Assembly (NCBI RefSeq): GCF_024171995.1
Contig: NZ_JAMTCT010000019.1
Location: 52,288-116,287 of the forward strand
DNA length: 64,000 bases
Source: Promicromonospora umidemergens
Lineage (GTDB): Bacteria > Actinomycetota > Actinomycetes > Actinomycetales > Cellulomonadaceae
Direction: 5' to 3'
Position 1 is the first letter of the stretch. The number at the start of each line of letters is the position of its first letter. A program made the position numbers and the translations under genes. The notes under the pieces were generated by a model. That model did not search any database. It was given only the letters and a program-made list of their open reading frames with translations, and had not been told where the DNA came from. Positions 36,317 through 44,463 of the stretch are shown here, piece after piece.

Positions 36317-37975
36317 TTACTCGCCTCCGCCGAGGGTGATGACGTTGTACACCTCGTCCTGCACCGGAGAGATCGGGTAGCCCTCGATCTCGGGCGCGAC
36401 GACGAGCGACGGCACCGGGCTCGCCAGCGGCACGCCGGGCAGGGCCTCCATGATCACCTCGTTGGCGTTCATGAACGCGGCCTCCTGCTCCTCGAGGGGA
36501 GCGTTGCGGGCGTCCTTGACCGCCTGGAACACCTCCGGGTCGTCGAAGCCCCACTCCAGGGACTGCGCGCCGAAGAAGGTGCCGATGAAGTTGTAGGTGT
36601 CGTTGTAGTCACCCGTCCAGCCCAGGAGGTGCAGGCCGTGCTTCTCGCCACCCTGGATGGTGTCGATGTAGGTCGGGCTCCACGGCTCGGGCGTCGCCTT
36701 GCTCGTGATCCCCACCTCTTCGAGGTCCGCGGAGATCGCCTCGAAGATCGCGGCGGCGTCCGGCATGTACGGGCGCGAGACCTCGGTCGGGTAGTTGAAC
36801 TCGATCTCGAGGTTCTCCTGGCCGGCCTCCTTGAGGAGCGCCTTGGCCTTCTCAGGGTCGTACTCGTAGCTCTGGACGTCCTCGCTGAACCCGGTGACGA
36901 TCTCCGGCACGAACTGCGTGGCGGGCTCCGTGCCCTCCGGCAGCGCTGCCTGGACCAGGCCCTCCTTGTCGATCGCGTGCGCGATCGCCTGACGGACCTT
37001 GATGTCGTCCAGCGGCTCCTGCGCCTGGTTCATACCCAGGTACAGGATGTTGAACGCGTCGCGGTCGAGGATCGTGTAGCCGCCCTCCTTGAGCGCGTCG
37101 ACGTCGGCGGGCGCGACCAGGTCGTAGCCGTCGATGTCACCGGCCTCGAGCGCCTGACGACGCGCGGTGCCGTCGGAGATCACCGTGAACACGATGGTCT
37201 TGACGTCGGCGATCTCGCCCCAGTAGGTGTCGTTGGCGGTGAGGGTCACGCTCTCGCCGCTCTTCCACTCCTTGAACTCGTACGGGCCGGTGCCGACCGG
37301 GTGCTCCTTGCCGTACACGGTGAGCTGAGGAGCGTCGGACGTGCCCTCCACCTCGTCCGCCCCGAACTCCTCCAGCGCCGTGGGCGACTGCATGGCGAAC
37401 GACGGCAGCGAGAGCGCCGGCACCAGCTCAGGGATCGGCTCCTTCAGCGTGACGACCGCGGTCGCGTCGTCGGACGCGTCGCAGGACGCGTACAGGCTGT
37501 CCTTGCCCGTGCCGCCGAAGACGACCTTGTAGTAGTACGAGAGGTTCTCGTGCGCGGCGAGACCGGTCCAGTCGTGCCAGCGGTCGAAGTTGAAGCAAAC
37601 GGCCTCGGCGTTGAAGTCCGTGTCGTCGTGGAACTTCACGTCCTCCTTGAGGTGGAACGTGTACTCCAGACCGTCCTCGCTGACGTCCCAGCTCTCCGCG
37701 AGCAACGGAGCGGGGTCCGCGGTGCCCGGCTCGACGCCGACAAGCCCCTCGAAGATCTGGCGGGCGACCCGGAACGTCTCGCCGTCGCTGGCGAACGCGG
37801 GGTCGAGCGAGCTCGGCTCGGCCGATCCGGCGAACACGAACGTGCCGTCTCCGCCGTTGCTCCCGCCGTCACCGCCGTCGGCGTCCCGCTCGCTGGCGAC
37901 ACAACCGCTCAGAGCCACTGCGAACGCAGTCACCAGGGTGACGCCGCCCGCAAGGCGCGTAGCGCGTCGACGCAT
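36317..37975 (-). CDS. Peptide ABC importer substrate-binding lipoprotein
   Basis: 552-residue family 5 extracellular solute-binding protein. The signal peptide has RRR at the N-terminus and a lipobox LSGC with the acylated Cys near residue 25, so it is a lipoprotein anchored outside the membrane by Lgt processing. A Ser/Gly/Asp-rich linker is followed by the SBP_bac_5 pattern LAESWDVSEDGLEYTFHLKEDVKFHDD and later PVGTGPYEFKEW. The ATG at 37975 has GGAGAG upstream. It heads the importer operon; a TAnnnT box (TAAGGT, 38052-38047 on the minus strand) may be its -10. Confidence 0.94.
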   Translation of the reverse strand: MRRRATRLAGGVTLVTAFAVALSGCVASERDADGGDGGSNGGDGTFVFAGSAEPSSLDPAFASDGETFRVARQIFEGLVGVEPGTADPAPLLAESWDVSEDGLEYTFHLKEDVKFHDDTDFNAEAVCFNFDRWHDWTGLAAHENLSYYYKVVFGGTGKDSLYASCDASDDATAVVTLKEPIPELVPALSLPSFAMQSPTALEEFGADEVEGTSDAPQLTVYGKEHPVGTGPYEFKEWKSGESVTLTANDTYWGEIADVKTIVFTVISDGTARRQALEAGDIDGYDLVAPADVDALKEGGYTILDRDAFNILYLGMNQAQEPLDDIKVRQAIAHAIDKEGLVQAALPEGTEPATQFVPEIVTGFSEDVQSYEYDPEKAKALLKEAGQENLEIEFNYPTEVSRPYMPDAAAIFEAISADLEEVGITSKATPEPWSPTYIDTIQGGEKHGLHLLGWTGDYNDTYNFIGTFFGAQSLEWGFDDPEVFQAVKDARNAPLEEQEAAFMNANEVIMEALPGVPLASPVPSLVVAPEIEGYPISPVQDEVYNVITLGGGE

Positions 37976-38201
37976 GGCACTCTCCTTCCTCGAGCGCACC
38001 GGCGGGCCCGGGTTCGGACACGACGACACGCAGACGTTTGGGCCTGACCTTAGGAGCGTTCTCGTTGCCTGCGTATTTCGCTTCCCTGACCGGAATCCAA
38101 TCGTGACCCTTTCGTTATCGCCACGGCTGTGGTATTTCGCGCCGACTCATAGACGCGGTCATACGAAGCCATAGCGAGTACGCAGGCGCGATGATTGCCC
38201 C

Positions 38202-39002
38202 GTGAGCAACGACGAGCCGGTGTCCTTCGGCTACCGCGACGTGGCCGACGACGGCCGCGCCGCCCGGACCTGGTGGGACGCCAACGCCGACGAGTATCTC
38301 GACGAGCACCGTGACTTCCTCGGTGACGCCGGGTTCCGCTGGGGCCCCGAGGGCCTGACCGAGGCGGAGGCCCACCTGCTCGGCGAGACCGCGGGACGCG
38401 ACGTGCTGGAGGTCGGGGCCGGAGCCGCGCACTGCTCGCGCTGGCTCGCCGCACGCGGGGCGCGGGCGGTCGCCACCGACTACTCGGCGGGGATGCTGGC
38501 GGGGGCGGGGCGCCTCGACGCCGCCACGGGCGTCGCCGTGCCGCGCGTCCAGGCGGACGCGCGGGCCCTGCCGTTCGCGGACGGCTCCTTCGACGTCGTG
38601 TTCACGTCGTTCGGCGCCCTGCCCTTCGTGCCCGACGCCGGCGCCGTGCACCGCGAGGCCGTGCGGGTGCTGCGCCCCGGCGGACGCTGGGTCTTCTCCG
38701 TCACCCACCCGCTGCGGTGGGCGTTCCCCGACGACCCGACCCGGCGGGGCCTGACGGCGTCCCGCTCGTACTTCGACCGCCGCCCGTACGTGGAGACCGA
38801 CGCCGCCGGGCGCGTCCGGTACGCGGAGTACCACCGCACCGTCGGCGACCACGTGCGCGACGTCGCGGCCGCGGGGCTGCGCCTGGTGGACCTGGTCGAA
38901 CCCGAGTGGCCGGAGTGGAACGACCAGGTCTGGGGCGGGTGGGGCCCGGAACGCGGCCGCTACCTGCCGGGCACGGCGGTCTTCGTGACCCTCAAGATCT
39001 GA
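38202..39002 (+). CDS. Class I SAM-dependent methyltransferase
   Basis: 266-residue methyltransferase. The SAM-binding motif I is VLEVGAGAAHCSRWLA, motif II region ADARALPFADGSFDVV and post-motif VLRPGGRWVFSVTHPLRWAF. The N-terminal segment ARTWWDANADEYLDEHRDFLG is typical of UbiE/COQ5-like actinobacterial proteins. The GTG at 38202 fits the common start in this family. It is divergent from the peptide importer and convergent, with a 1-bp gap, with the toxin-like gene. The substrate is not evident. Confidence 0.9.
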   Translation: MSNDEPVSFGYRDVADDGRAARTWWDANADEYLDEHRDFLGDAGFRWGPEGLTEAEAHLLGETAGRDVLEVGAGAAHCSRWLAARGARAVATDYSAGMLAGAGRLDAATGVAVPRVQADARALPFADGSFDVVFTSFGALPFVPDAGAVHREAVRVLRPGGRWVFSVTHPLRWAFPDDPTRRGLTASRSYFDRRPYVETDAAGRVRYAEYHRTVGDHVRDVAAAGLRLVDLVEPEWPEWNDQVWGGWGPERGRYLPGTAVFVTLKI

Positions 39003-39003
39003 C

Positions 39004-39372
39004 TCACCCGAGGGGTAGCAGCCGGACCCTCAGATGGCCCGGGCGGACCGAGACGACTGCACCGGTCTCGATCTCCTCCGCCGCCTGGCCCAGGTTGTTG
39101 GCGAGCAGCTCGACCTGCTCCGTCGGCGTCAACTGGTCGACCGATCGAAGCAGGACCAGAGACGGGGCCTTGCCCTTGCTCAAGGCGAGCATGGTGGCGA
39201 AATCACTGTCGGCCGAGACAATCGCCGATTCGGTCTCGATCGCGTAGTCGGAGATTTCTTGGTCCGAGGCGGTCAGCAACCCGTGCTCGGACACGTGGCT
39301 CACGTCGAAGCCCTTTGCCTTCAGCCCGCTCACCACGACTGGCGACAGGTTGGCGTCGATCAACAGTCTCAT
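39004..39372 (-). CDS. DUF5615-type PIN-like toxin candidate
   Basis: 122 residues with the DUF5615 PIN-like pattern: N-terminal MRLLIDANLSP, the middle DYAIETESAIVSADSDFATM and a conserved C-terminal hydrophobic segment. The acidic residues Asp6, and the Asp pair in SADSDF, match PIN-type nuclease positions. It overlaps the DUF433 gene by 4 bp, the usual arrangement for this toxin-antitoxin-like pair (VapBC45 type). A role as RNase toxin is from family knowledge, not shown here. Confidence 0.85.
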   Translation of the reverse strand: MRLLIDANLSPVVVSGLKAKGFDVSHVSEHGLLTASDQEISDYAIETESAIVSADSDFATMLALSKGKAPSLVLLRSVDQLTPTEQVELLANNLGQAAEEIETGAVVSVRPGHLRVRLLPLG

Positions 39373-39596
39373 GCGGCAGCGAAAGGTAGCTCTCGCTCCC
39401 TGAGTGCCTCCGCCGCGAACGCAAGCGCGGCATAGACGTCAGCAGGCTCAAGGTACGGATAGTCCGCCACAACTTGTTCGGCGGTACGCCCTGCGGCGAG
39501 CTGCCCGAGCACAGCGGTGACCGTGACACGCGTGTCACGGATGGTGGGGAGGCCCCCCATCCGACCAGGGTCAGCCGAGATGCGGTCGAATATCAT
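39369..39596 (-). CDS. DUF433 antitoxin candidate
   Basis: 75 residues, DUF433 family. The pattern is complete: DRISADPGRMGGLPTIRDTRVTV and LAAGRTAEQVVADYPYLEPADVYAALAFA. This is a compact helix-turn-helix-like protein that pairs with DUF5615 toxins and often represses its own promoter. A TAGGCT box ends 6 bp before the ATG, so the mRNA may be leaderless. The pair sits between a methyltransferase and polA. Confidence 0.88.
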   Translation of the reverse strand: MIFDRISADPGRMGGLPTIRDTRVTVTAVLGQLAAGRTAEQVVADYPYLEPADVYAALAFAAEALRERELPFAAA

Positions 39597-39643
39597 TCCT
39601 ACAGCCTACGATGCCGCCCTGTTGACCGCCAGGACCATTGCTG

Positions 39644-42361
39644 TCAGTGGCCCGCCTCGTGCCAGGTCGACCCCGTGCCCACCGAGACGTCCAGCGGCAC
39701 GTTGAGCACGAACGCCGCACCCATCTGGCTGCGCAGGACGTCCTCCGCCGCGGCCCGCTCCCCCGGCGCCACCTCGATCACGAGCTCGTCGTGCACCTGC
39801 AGCAGCAGGCGCGAGCTGAGGCCGCGGGTGTCGAGCTCGTGCTGCACCTTGAGCATGGCGAGCTTGATGATGTCGGCGGCGCTGCCCTGGATGGGCGCGT
39901 TGAGCGCCATGCGCTCCGCCATCTGCCGGCGCTGCCGGTTGTCGCTCGTCAGGTCGGGCAGGTAACGCCGCCGGCCGAGGATCGTGGCGGTGTACCCGGT
40001 GGCACGCGCCTCCTCGACCACGCCCGAGAGGTAGTCGCGCACGCCACCGAACCGCTCGAAGTAGTCGTCCATCAGGGTCTGCGCCTCGCCCGTTGCGATG
40101 CCCAGCTGCTGCGACAGGCCGAACGCGCTCAGCCCGTAGGCGAGGCCGTACGACATCGCCTTGATCTTGGACCGCATCTCGGGCGTCACGTCGGCGGGTG
40201 CCACCTCGAACACGCGTGAGCCCACGTACCGGTGCAGGTCCTCCCCCGAGTTGAACGCCGCGATCAGGCCCATGTCACCCGACAGGTGCGCCATGATCCG
40301 CATCTCGATCTGGCTGTAGTCGGCGGTCAGCAGCGACTCGTACCCGGCGCCGACCTGGAACGCCCGCCGGATCTGCCGGCCCGCCTCGGTGCGGATCGGG
40401 ATGTTCTGCAGGTTCGGGTCGGTCGAGCTCAGGCGGCCCGTCGCGGCGATGGTCTGCTGGAACGTCGTATGGATGCGGCCGTCGGGCGCGACGGACCTGA
40501 GCAGCCCTTCGACGGTGGTACGCAGGCGGGACACGTCACGGTGCGCCAGCAGGTGCGCGAGGAACGGGTGCTCCGTCTTGACGAACAGGTCCTGCAGGCT
40601 CGCCGCGTCGGTCGTGTACCCCGTCTTGATCTTCTTGGTCTTCGGCATGCCCAGCTGGTCGAACAGCACCTCCTGCAGCTGCTTGGGGCTGCCGAGGTTC
40701 ACCTCCCGGCCGATCACGGCGTACGCCTCGGCGGCGGCGTCCGCCACGCCGTCGGCGAACTGCCGCTCCAGTCCGGTCAGGTACTCGGTGTCTGCGGCGA
40801 TGCCGATGCGCTCCATGCGCGCCAGCACGCCCGACAGCGGCAGCTCGACGTCATCGAGGAGGTGGGTGGCGCCGCGGTCGGCGAGCTCGCCCTCCAGGGC
40901 CGTCGCGAGCTCGGCCACGCCGTGGGCGCGCACCGCCTCCGCCTGCCCCTCGGCCTCGCCCTCGAGCGAGAGGTCGAGAGCGCCCTGCGCGCCGTCAGGC
41001 TGCGCGACCTTGAGCTCCCGGCCGAGGTGTCGCACCGCCAGGTCGCCCAGGTCGTAGCCGCGCTGGTCGGGGTAGCAGAGGTACGCGGCGAGCTCCGTGT
41101 CGAACGTGACGCCCTCGAGGTCCATGCCGCGCGCGGCGAGCATGTGGGCGGCGGCCTTCGCCCCGTGCAGGATCTTGGGCGCCTTCGTGTCGGCGAGCCA
41201 GGTCCCGAGCGCCTTCTCGTCGTCGGGGCCGAGCTGCGTGAGGTCGAGGTATGCAGCCTCACCACCCGGTTCCGCCACGGCGACGGCCCAGGCGTCTCCG
41301 CCGCCCGCGACGACCTTGCCGGCCACCTCGACGCCCACGTGCTCCGAGCGGGCGGCGAGCCAGGCACCGAGGGCGCCCGGCGCGACGTCGGCCAGGTCGA
41401 GCTCGATCCCGGCGGCCACGGGAACCTCCTCCGCAGCGGCGCCCGAGGGGTCCACGGCGAGGAGACGGTCGCGCAGCTGGCCGAACTGCAGGGTGTCCGA
41501 GACCAGGTGCACGGCCTCGCGGTCGAAGCCCTCCAGGGCGAGGTCGGCCACGCCGAGCGGCAGCTCGACGTCGGTCAGCAGGGCGTTCAGCTCCCGGTTG
41601 ACCCGCACCTGGTCGATGTGCGCGCGCAGGCTCTCGCCTGCCTTGCCCTTGACGTCCTCCGCGGCGTCCAGCAGAGCGGCGAGGCCCCCGTGCGCGGTGA
41701 TCCACTTGGCGGCGGTCTTGGGCCCGACGCCGGGCACGCCCGGCAGGTTGTCGCTGGTCTCGCCCACGAGTGCGGCGAGGTCGGGGTAGCGCTCCGGCGG
41801 CACGCCGTACTTGGTCTCGACCGCCGCGGGGTCCATGCGGGCCAGCTCCGACACGCCCTTCTTCGGGTACAGCACGGTGACGTCACCGTTCACCAGCTGC
41901 AGCGCGTCACGGTCGCCCGAGCAGACCAGCACCTCCATGCCGGCCGCCGTCGCCTGCGTGGCCAGCGTCGCGAGGATGTCGTCCGCCTCGATGCCCGCGA
42001 GCTCGACCGACGGGATGCGCAGGGTGTCCAGAACCTCCTTGATGAGCGGAACCTGCCCCTTGAACGCGTCCGGCGTAGCGGCCCGTGTGCCCTTGTACTC
42101 GGGGAACCGCTCGGTGCGGAAGGTGACGCGGCCCGCGTCGAACGCCACGCCCAGGTGCGTGGGCTGCTCGTCCCGGAGCAGGTTCGTCAGCATCGACGTG
42201 AAGCCGTAGACGGCGTTGGTGATCTGTCCTGAGCTGGTCGCGAGGGTGTCGGGCAGCGCGTAGAACGCCCGATAGGCCATGGAGTGGCCATCGATCAGCA
42301 GGAGACGGGGGCGGCCTGACGCAGGCTTGCCCGGAGTACGGCTTGGCACGGTGGAGGTCAC
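39644..42361 (-). CDS. polA: DNA polymerase I
   Basis: 905-residue PolA used in excision-repair gap filling and Okazaki-fragment processing. The 5'-nuclease domain covers about residues 12-300 (LLLIDGHSMAYRAFYALP, and the HhH-like GVPGVGPKTAAKWI). The 3'-5' exonuclease-like middle domain lacks the catalytic DxE acids, as in other actinobacteria, so proofreading is unlikely. The polymerase domain has motif A DYSQIEMRIMAHL, motif B KAMSYGLAYGLSAFG and motif C LQVHDELVIEV. The GTG at 42361 is chosen because upstream ATGs at 42373 and 42382 lie inside its own promoter. Confidence 0.96.
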   Translation of the reverse strand: MTSTVPSRTPGKPASGRPRLLLIDGHSMAYRAFYALPDTLATSSGQITNAVYGFTSMLTNLLRDEQPTHLGVAFDAGRVTFRTERFPEYKGTRAATPDAFKGQVPLIKEVLDTLRIPSVELAGIEADDILATLATQATAAGMEVLVCSGDRDALQLVNGDVTVLYPKKGVSELARMDPAAVETKYGVPPERYPDLAALVGETSDNLPGVPGVGPKTAAKWITAHGGLAALLDAAEDVKGKAGESLRAHIDQVRVNRELNALLTDVELPLGVADLALEGFDREAVHLVSDTLQFGQLRDRLLAVDPSGAAAEEVPVAAGIELDLADVAPGALGAWLAARSEHVGVEVAGKVVAGGGDAWAVAVAEPGGEAAYLDLTQLGPDDEKALGTWLADTKAPKILHGAKAAAHMLAARGMDLEGVTFDTELAAYLCYPDQRGYDLGDLAVRHLGRELKVAQPDGAQGALDLSLEGEAEGQAEAVRAHGVAELATALEGELADRGATHLLDDVELPLSGVLARMERIGIAADTEYLTGLERQFADGVADAAAEAYAVIGREVNLGSPKQLQEVLFDQLGMPKTKKIKTGYTTDAASLQDLFVKTEHPFLAHLLAHRDVSRLRTTVEGLLRSVAPDGRIHTTFQQTIAATGRLSSTDPNLQNIPIRTEAGRQIRRAFQVGAGYESLLTADYSQIEMRIMAHLSGDMGLIAAFNSGEDLHRYVGSRVFEVAPADVTPEMRSKIKAMSYGLAYGLSAFGLSQQLGIATGEAQTLMDDYFERFGGVRDYLSGVVEEARATGYTATILGRRRYLPDLTSDNRQRRQMAERMALNAPIQGSAADIIKLAMLKVQHELDTRGLSSRLLLQVHDELVIEVAPGERAAAEDVLRSQMGAAFVLNVPLDVSVGTGSTWHEAGH

Positions 42362-42368
42362 GCCTGAC

Positions 42369-42391
42369 AACATAGCCCGCATGACTGACAC
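42369..42391 (-). promoter_or_regulatory. PafBC/RecA-independent damage promoter of polA
   Basis: Minus strand: GTGTCAGTC (42391-42383), 8 bp, TATGTT (42374-42369), 7 bp, GTG start of polA. The box overlaps the first codons of the divergent thioesterase gene. Confidence 0.75.
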
Positions 42392-42821
42392 GAGCGCTTC
42401 CGCGACGCCCCCAGAGCCCGCCGTCGACTGGAAGACGATGTACGGCGGCGCCGGCACGACGGGCACGCTGTTCGAGCGGATGGAGATGGAGCTGCTGGAG
42501 CTCGCGCCGGACCGCGCGGTCGGGCGCATCCCGGTGAAGGGGAACACCCAGCCGGCGGGCCTGCTGCACGGCGGTGCGTCGGTGGTGCTCGCCGAGACGC
42601 TCGGCTCGCTCGCCGCGCAGGCGCACGCGGGACCGGACAAGAAGACCGTCGGCATCGAGGTGAGCGCCACCCACCACCGCGGAGCCCGCGAGGGCTATGT
42701 CACAGGTACGGCGACGGCGATCCACCTGGGCCGTACGACGGCGTCGTACGAGATAGTCATCACCGACGACGCGGGCAAGCGGGTGTGCACCGCACGCCTG
42801 ACCTGCCTCATCCTCTCCTGA
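42381..42821 (+). CDS. PaaI-type hotdog thioesterase
   Basis: 146-residue single-hotdog thioesterase of the PaaI/YbgC-like group. The characteristic segment is GNTQPAGLLHGGASVVLAETLGSLAA, with HGG positioning the acyl-CoA and an acidic residue in the central helix. MTDTSASA at 42381 is the start; the reading frame further upstream lies inside polA. The gene is divergent from polA and the two transcripts must begin within about 20 bp of each other. Confidence 0.9.
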   Translation: MTDTSASATPPEPAVDWKTMYGGAGTTGTLFERMEMELLELAPDRAVGRIPVKGNTQPAGLLHGGASVVLAETLGSLAAQAHAGPDKKTVGIEVSATHHRGAREGYVTGTATAIHLGRTTASYEIVITDDAGKRVCTARLTCLILS

Positions 42822-42849
42822 ACCGCTCGCCTGAACCGAGGGTGCGGGC

Positions 42850-43506
42850 TCAGCTGGCCTTCGCCGGGCGGCGGCGAGACGGCGCGCCGCCGCCCACCGG
42901 GCGCATGTCGATGGGCCCGGACTCCATGACGGACCGGGCCCGGCGGCGGCGGGCGATGAGATCCTCGAGGCCTCCGCGCGCAGACCGACGGCTGTGGTGC
43001 GCGCCGTCACGCGCTGCGGCATCTGTCGCGAGGCGGCGCTGGAGCGCTGCGACGGACACCACACGGTGCCCTGCCGCCGGGGCGAAGCCGAGCCGGGCGA
43101 GGAACCGCTGCACTCCACGGTTGCCGGGGACCGGCGCGGAGTAGATGTCGTCGCACTCGTGCTCGGCCGCGAGATCGGCTGCCGCGCGGAGCAGCGCGTG
43201 CCCGACACCGTGGCGGCGCGCTCGGGGCGCGACGAACAGCATGTCGAGATACAGGCTCGCGCGGTGCGCGAAGAGGTAGGCCGCCACGACCCGGCCAAGG
43301 ATGACGCCGACGACCTGCCCGTTGTGCTCAGCGACCAGCACGTGCCCTCCGGCCGCGAGCAGCACGCTGAGGTGCTCCAGCAGCCGGCCGGCGTCCTGGG
43401 CCCCGAGCTGGGCCCCGGTCGGCGAGTCGTCTCGGGCCTCGACGGCCAGTGCGGCGACGGCCGGCAGGTCGTCCTCGCGGGCGGGGCGTATCTCGAGCAC
43501 GCTCAT
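42850..43506 (-). CDS. GNAT-family N-acetyltransferase
   Basis: 218 residues. The acetyl-CoA binding motif A is LYLDMLFVAPRARRHGVGHALLRAAADLA (about residues 85-113), after the motif D/C strands VLVAEHNGQVVGVILG. Motif B is NRGVQRFLARLGF. The last 65 residues are arginine-rich and low in structure, outside the core fold, so this is longer than a minimal GNAT. GAAGGAGATG precedes the start. Substrate is unknown. Confidence 0.88.
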   Translation of the reverse strand: MSVLEIRPAREDDLPAVAALAVEARDDSPTGAQLGAQDAGRLLEHLSVLLAAGGHVLVAEHNGQVVGVILGRVVAAYLFAHRASLYLDMLFVAPRARRHGVGHALLRAAADLAAEHECDDIYSAPVPGNRGVQRFLARLGFAPAAGHRVVSVAALQRRLATDAAARDGAHHSRRSARGGLEDLIARRRRARSVMESGPIDMRPVGGGAPSRRRPAKAS

Positions 43507-43625
43507 CTCCTTCCGGGATCTGAAGTTTCGGGCGTCAAGCCCGACTGAGCGCCGAGACTAGTCCTCACCCTGCCGACAGAGAACCTGCGAAGCGAGATTT
43601 CACCCGCTCCAGACGTCTGCCAGGG

Positions 43626-44279
43626 TCAGGAGCCGACCTGCTCGATGACGGCGTCCGCGACCTCGCGCATGGTGAGGCGACGGTCCATCGACGTCTTCTG
43701 GATCCAGCGGAACGACTCCGGCTCCGACAGGCCCATCTTGGTCATCAGGAGGCCCTTGGCACGGTCGACGCGCTTGCGGGTCTCGAAGCGTTCGGTGAGG
43801 TCAGCGACCTCGGCCTCCAGCGCGCCGATCTGCGAGTAGCGCGAGATCGCGATCTCCACGGCGGGCAGCAGGTCGGCCGGGGTGAAGGGCTTCACCACGT
43901 ACGCCATGGCACCCGCGTCGCGGGCACGCTCGACGAGCTCCGTCTGCGAGAACGCCGTGAGCAACACCACAGGGGCCGCGTGGGCCTTGCCGATGCGCTC
44001 GGCGGCGGAGATCCCGTCCAGCTCGGGCATCTTGACGTCCATCACGACGACGTCGGGCTTCAGCTCGATCGCCAGGTTCACAGCAGTCTCGCCGTCGCCG
44101 GCCTCACCCACCACGTCGAACCCTGCCTCGCGCAGGGTCTCCACGACGTCCATGCGGATGAGGGCCTCGTCCTCGGCCACGACAGCACGGCGGGACGGGT
44201 TGGCGGGAGCTGCCTCCGGCTCGGCGTCGATCATCGGGGGCAGGTCCAGGGAAAGCTTCTCGGTGTTCTCGTCGGTCAC
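43626..44279 (-). CDS. pdtaR: ANTAR-domain response regulator, PdtaR-like
   Basis: About 217 residues. A receiver domain has E-D-E near residue 38, the phosphoacceptor Asp in VVVMDVKMP and the lysine in YVVKPFTP. A coiled coil (QIGALEAEVADLTERF) leads to a C-terminal ANTAR domain (RVDRAKGLLMTKMGLSEPESFRWIQ), which binds paired RNA hairpins to prevent termination. The family member PdtaR works with the kinase PdtaS. The GTG at 44279 is chosen because TAGGAT (44292-44287) lies 7 bp upstream; an ATG at 44288 falls within that -10 box. Confidence 0.92.
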   Translation of the reverse strand: MTDENTEKLSLDLPPMIDAEPEAAPANPSRRAVVAEDEALIRMDVVETLREAGFDVVGEAGDGETAVNLAIELKPDVVVMDVKMPELDGISAAERIGKAHAAPVVLLTAFSQTELVERARDAGAMAYVVKPFTPADLLPAVEIAISRYSQIGALEAEVADLTERFETRKRVDRAKGLLMTKMGLSEPESFRWIQKTSMDRRLTMREVADAVIEQVGS

Positions 44280-44286
44280 GGAGTAC

Positions 44287-44292
44287 ATCCTA
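44287..44292 (-). promoter_or_regulatory. -10 box of pdtaR
   Basis: TAGGAT on the minus strand, 7 bp before the preferred GTG start. No convincing -35 was seen. The spacing predicts a leaderless mRNA. Confidence 0.45.
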
Positions 44293-44370
44293 CGTCGCGC
44301 ACACCCGGGCTTGGGGCCTGGACCAGGGTATGGTTCGATGTCCGCCGGGACACACTTCAGGTCCCGGCAG

Positions 44371-44454
44371 GCCGGGTTGGCGGAACAGGCAGACGCGGCG
44401 CTCTCAAAAAGCGCTGCCCGCGAGGGCGTGTGGGTTCAAGTCCCACACCCGGCA
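44371..44454 (+). tRNA. tRNA-Leu (anticodon CAA)
   Basis: The acceptor stem GCCGGGT pairs with ACCCGGC, with discriminator A at 44454. The anticodon arm GCGCT-CTCAAAA-AGCGC places CAA at 44405-44407, reading UUG. A long variable arm (CTGCCCGCGAGGGCG region) and T-loop GGTTCAAGTCC are class II leucine features. The 3' CCA is not encoded. Confidence 0.95.
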
Positions 44455-44463
44455 CACAGCAGC

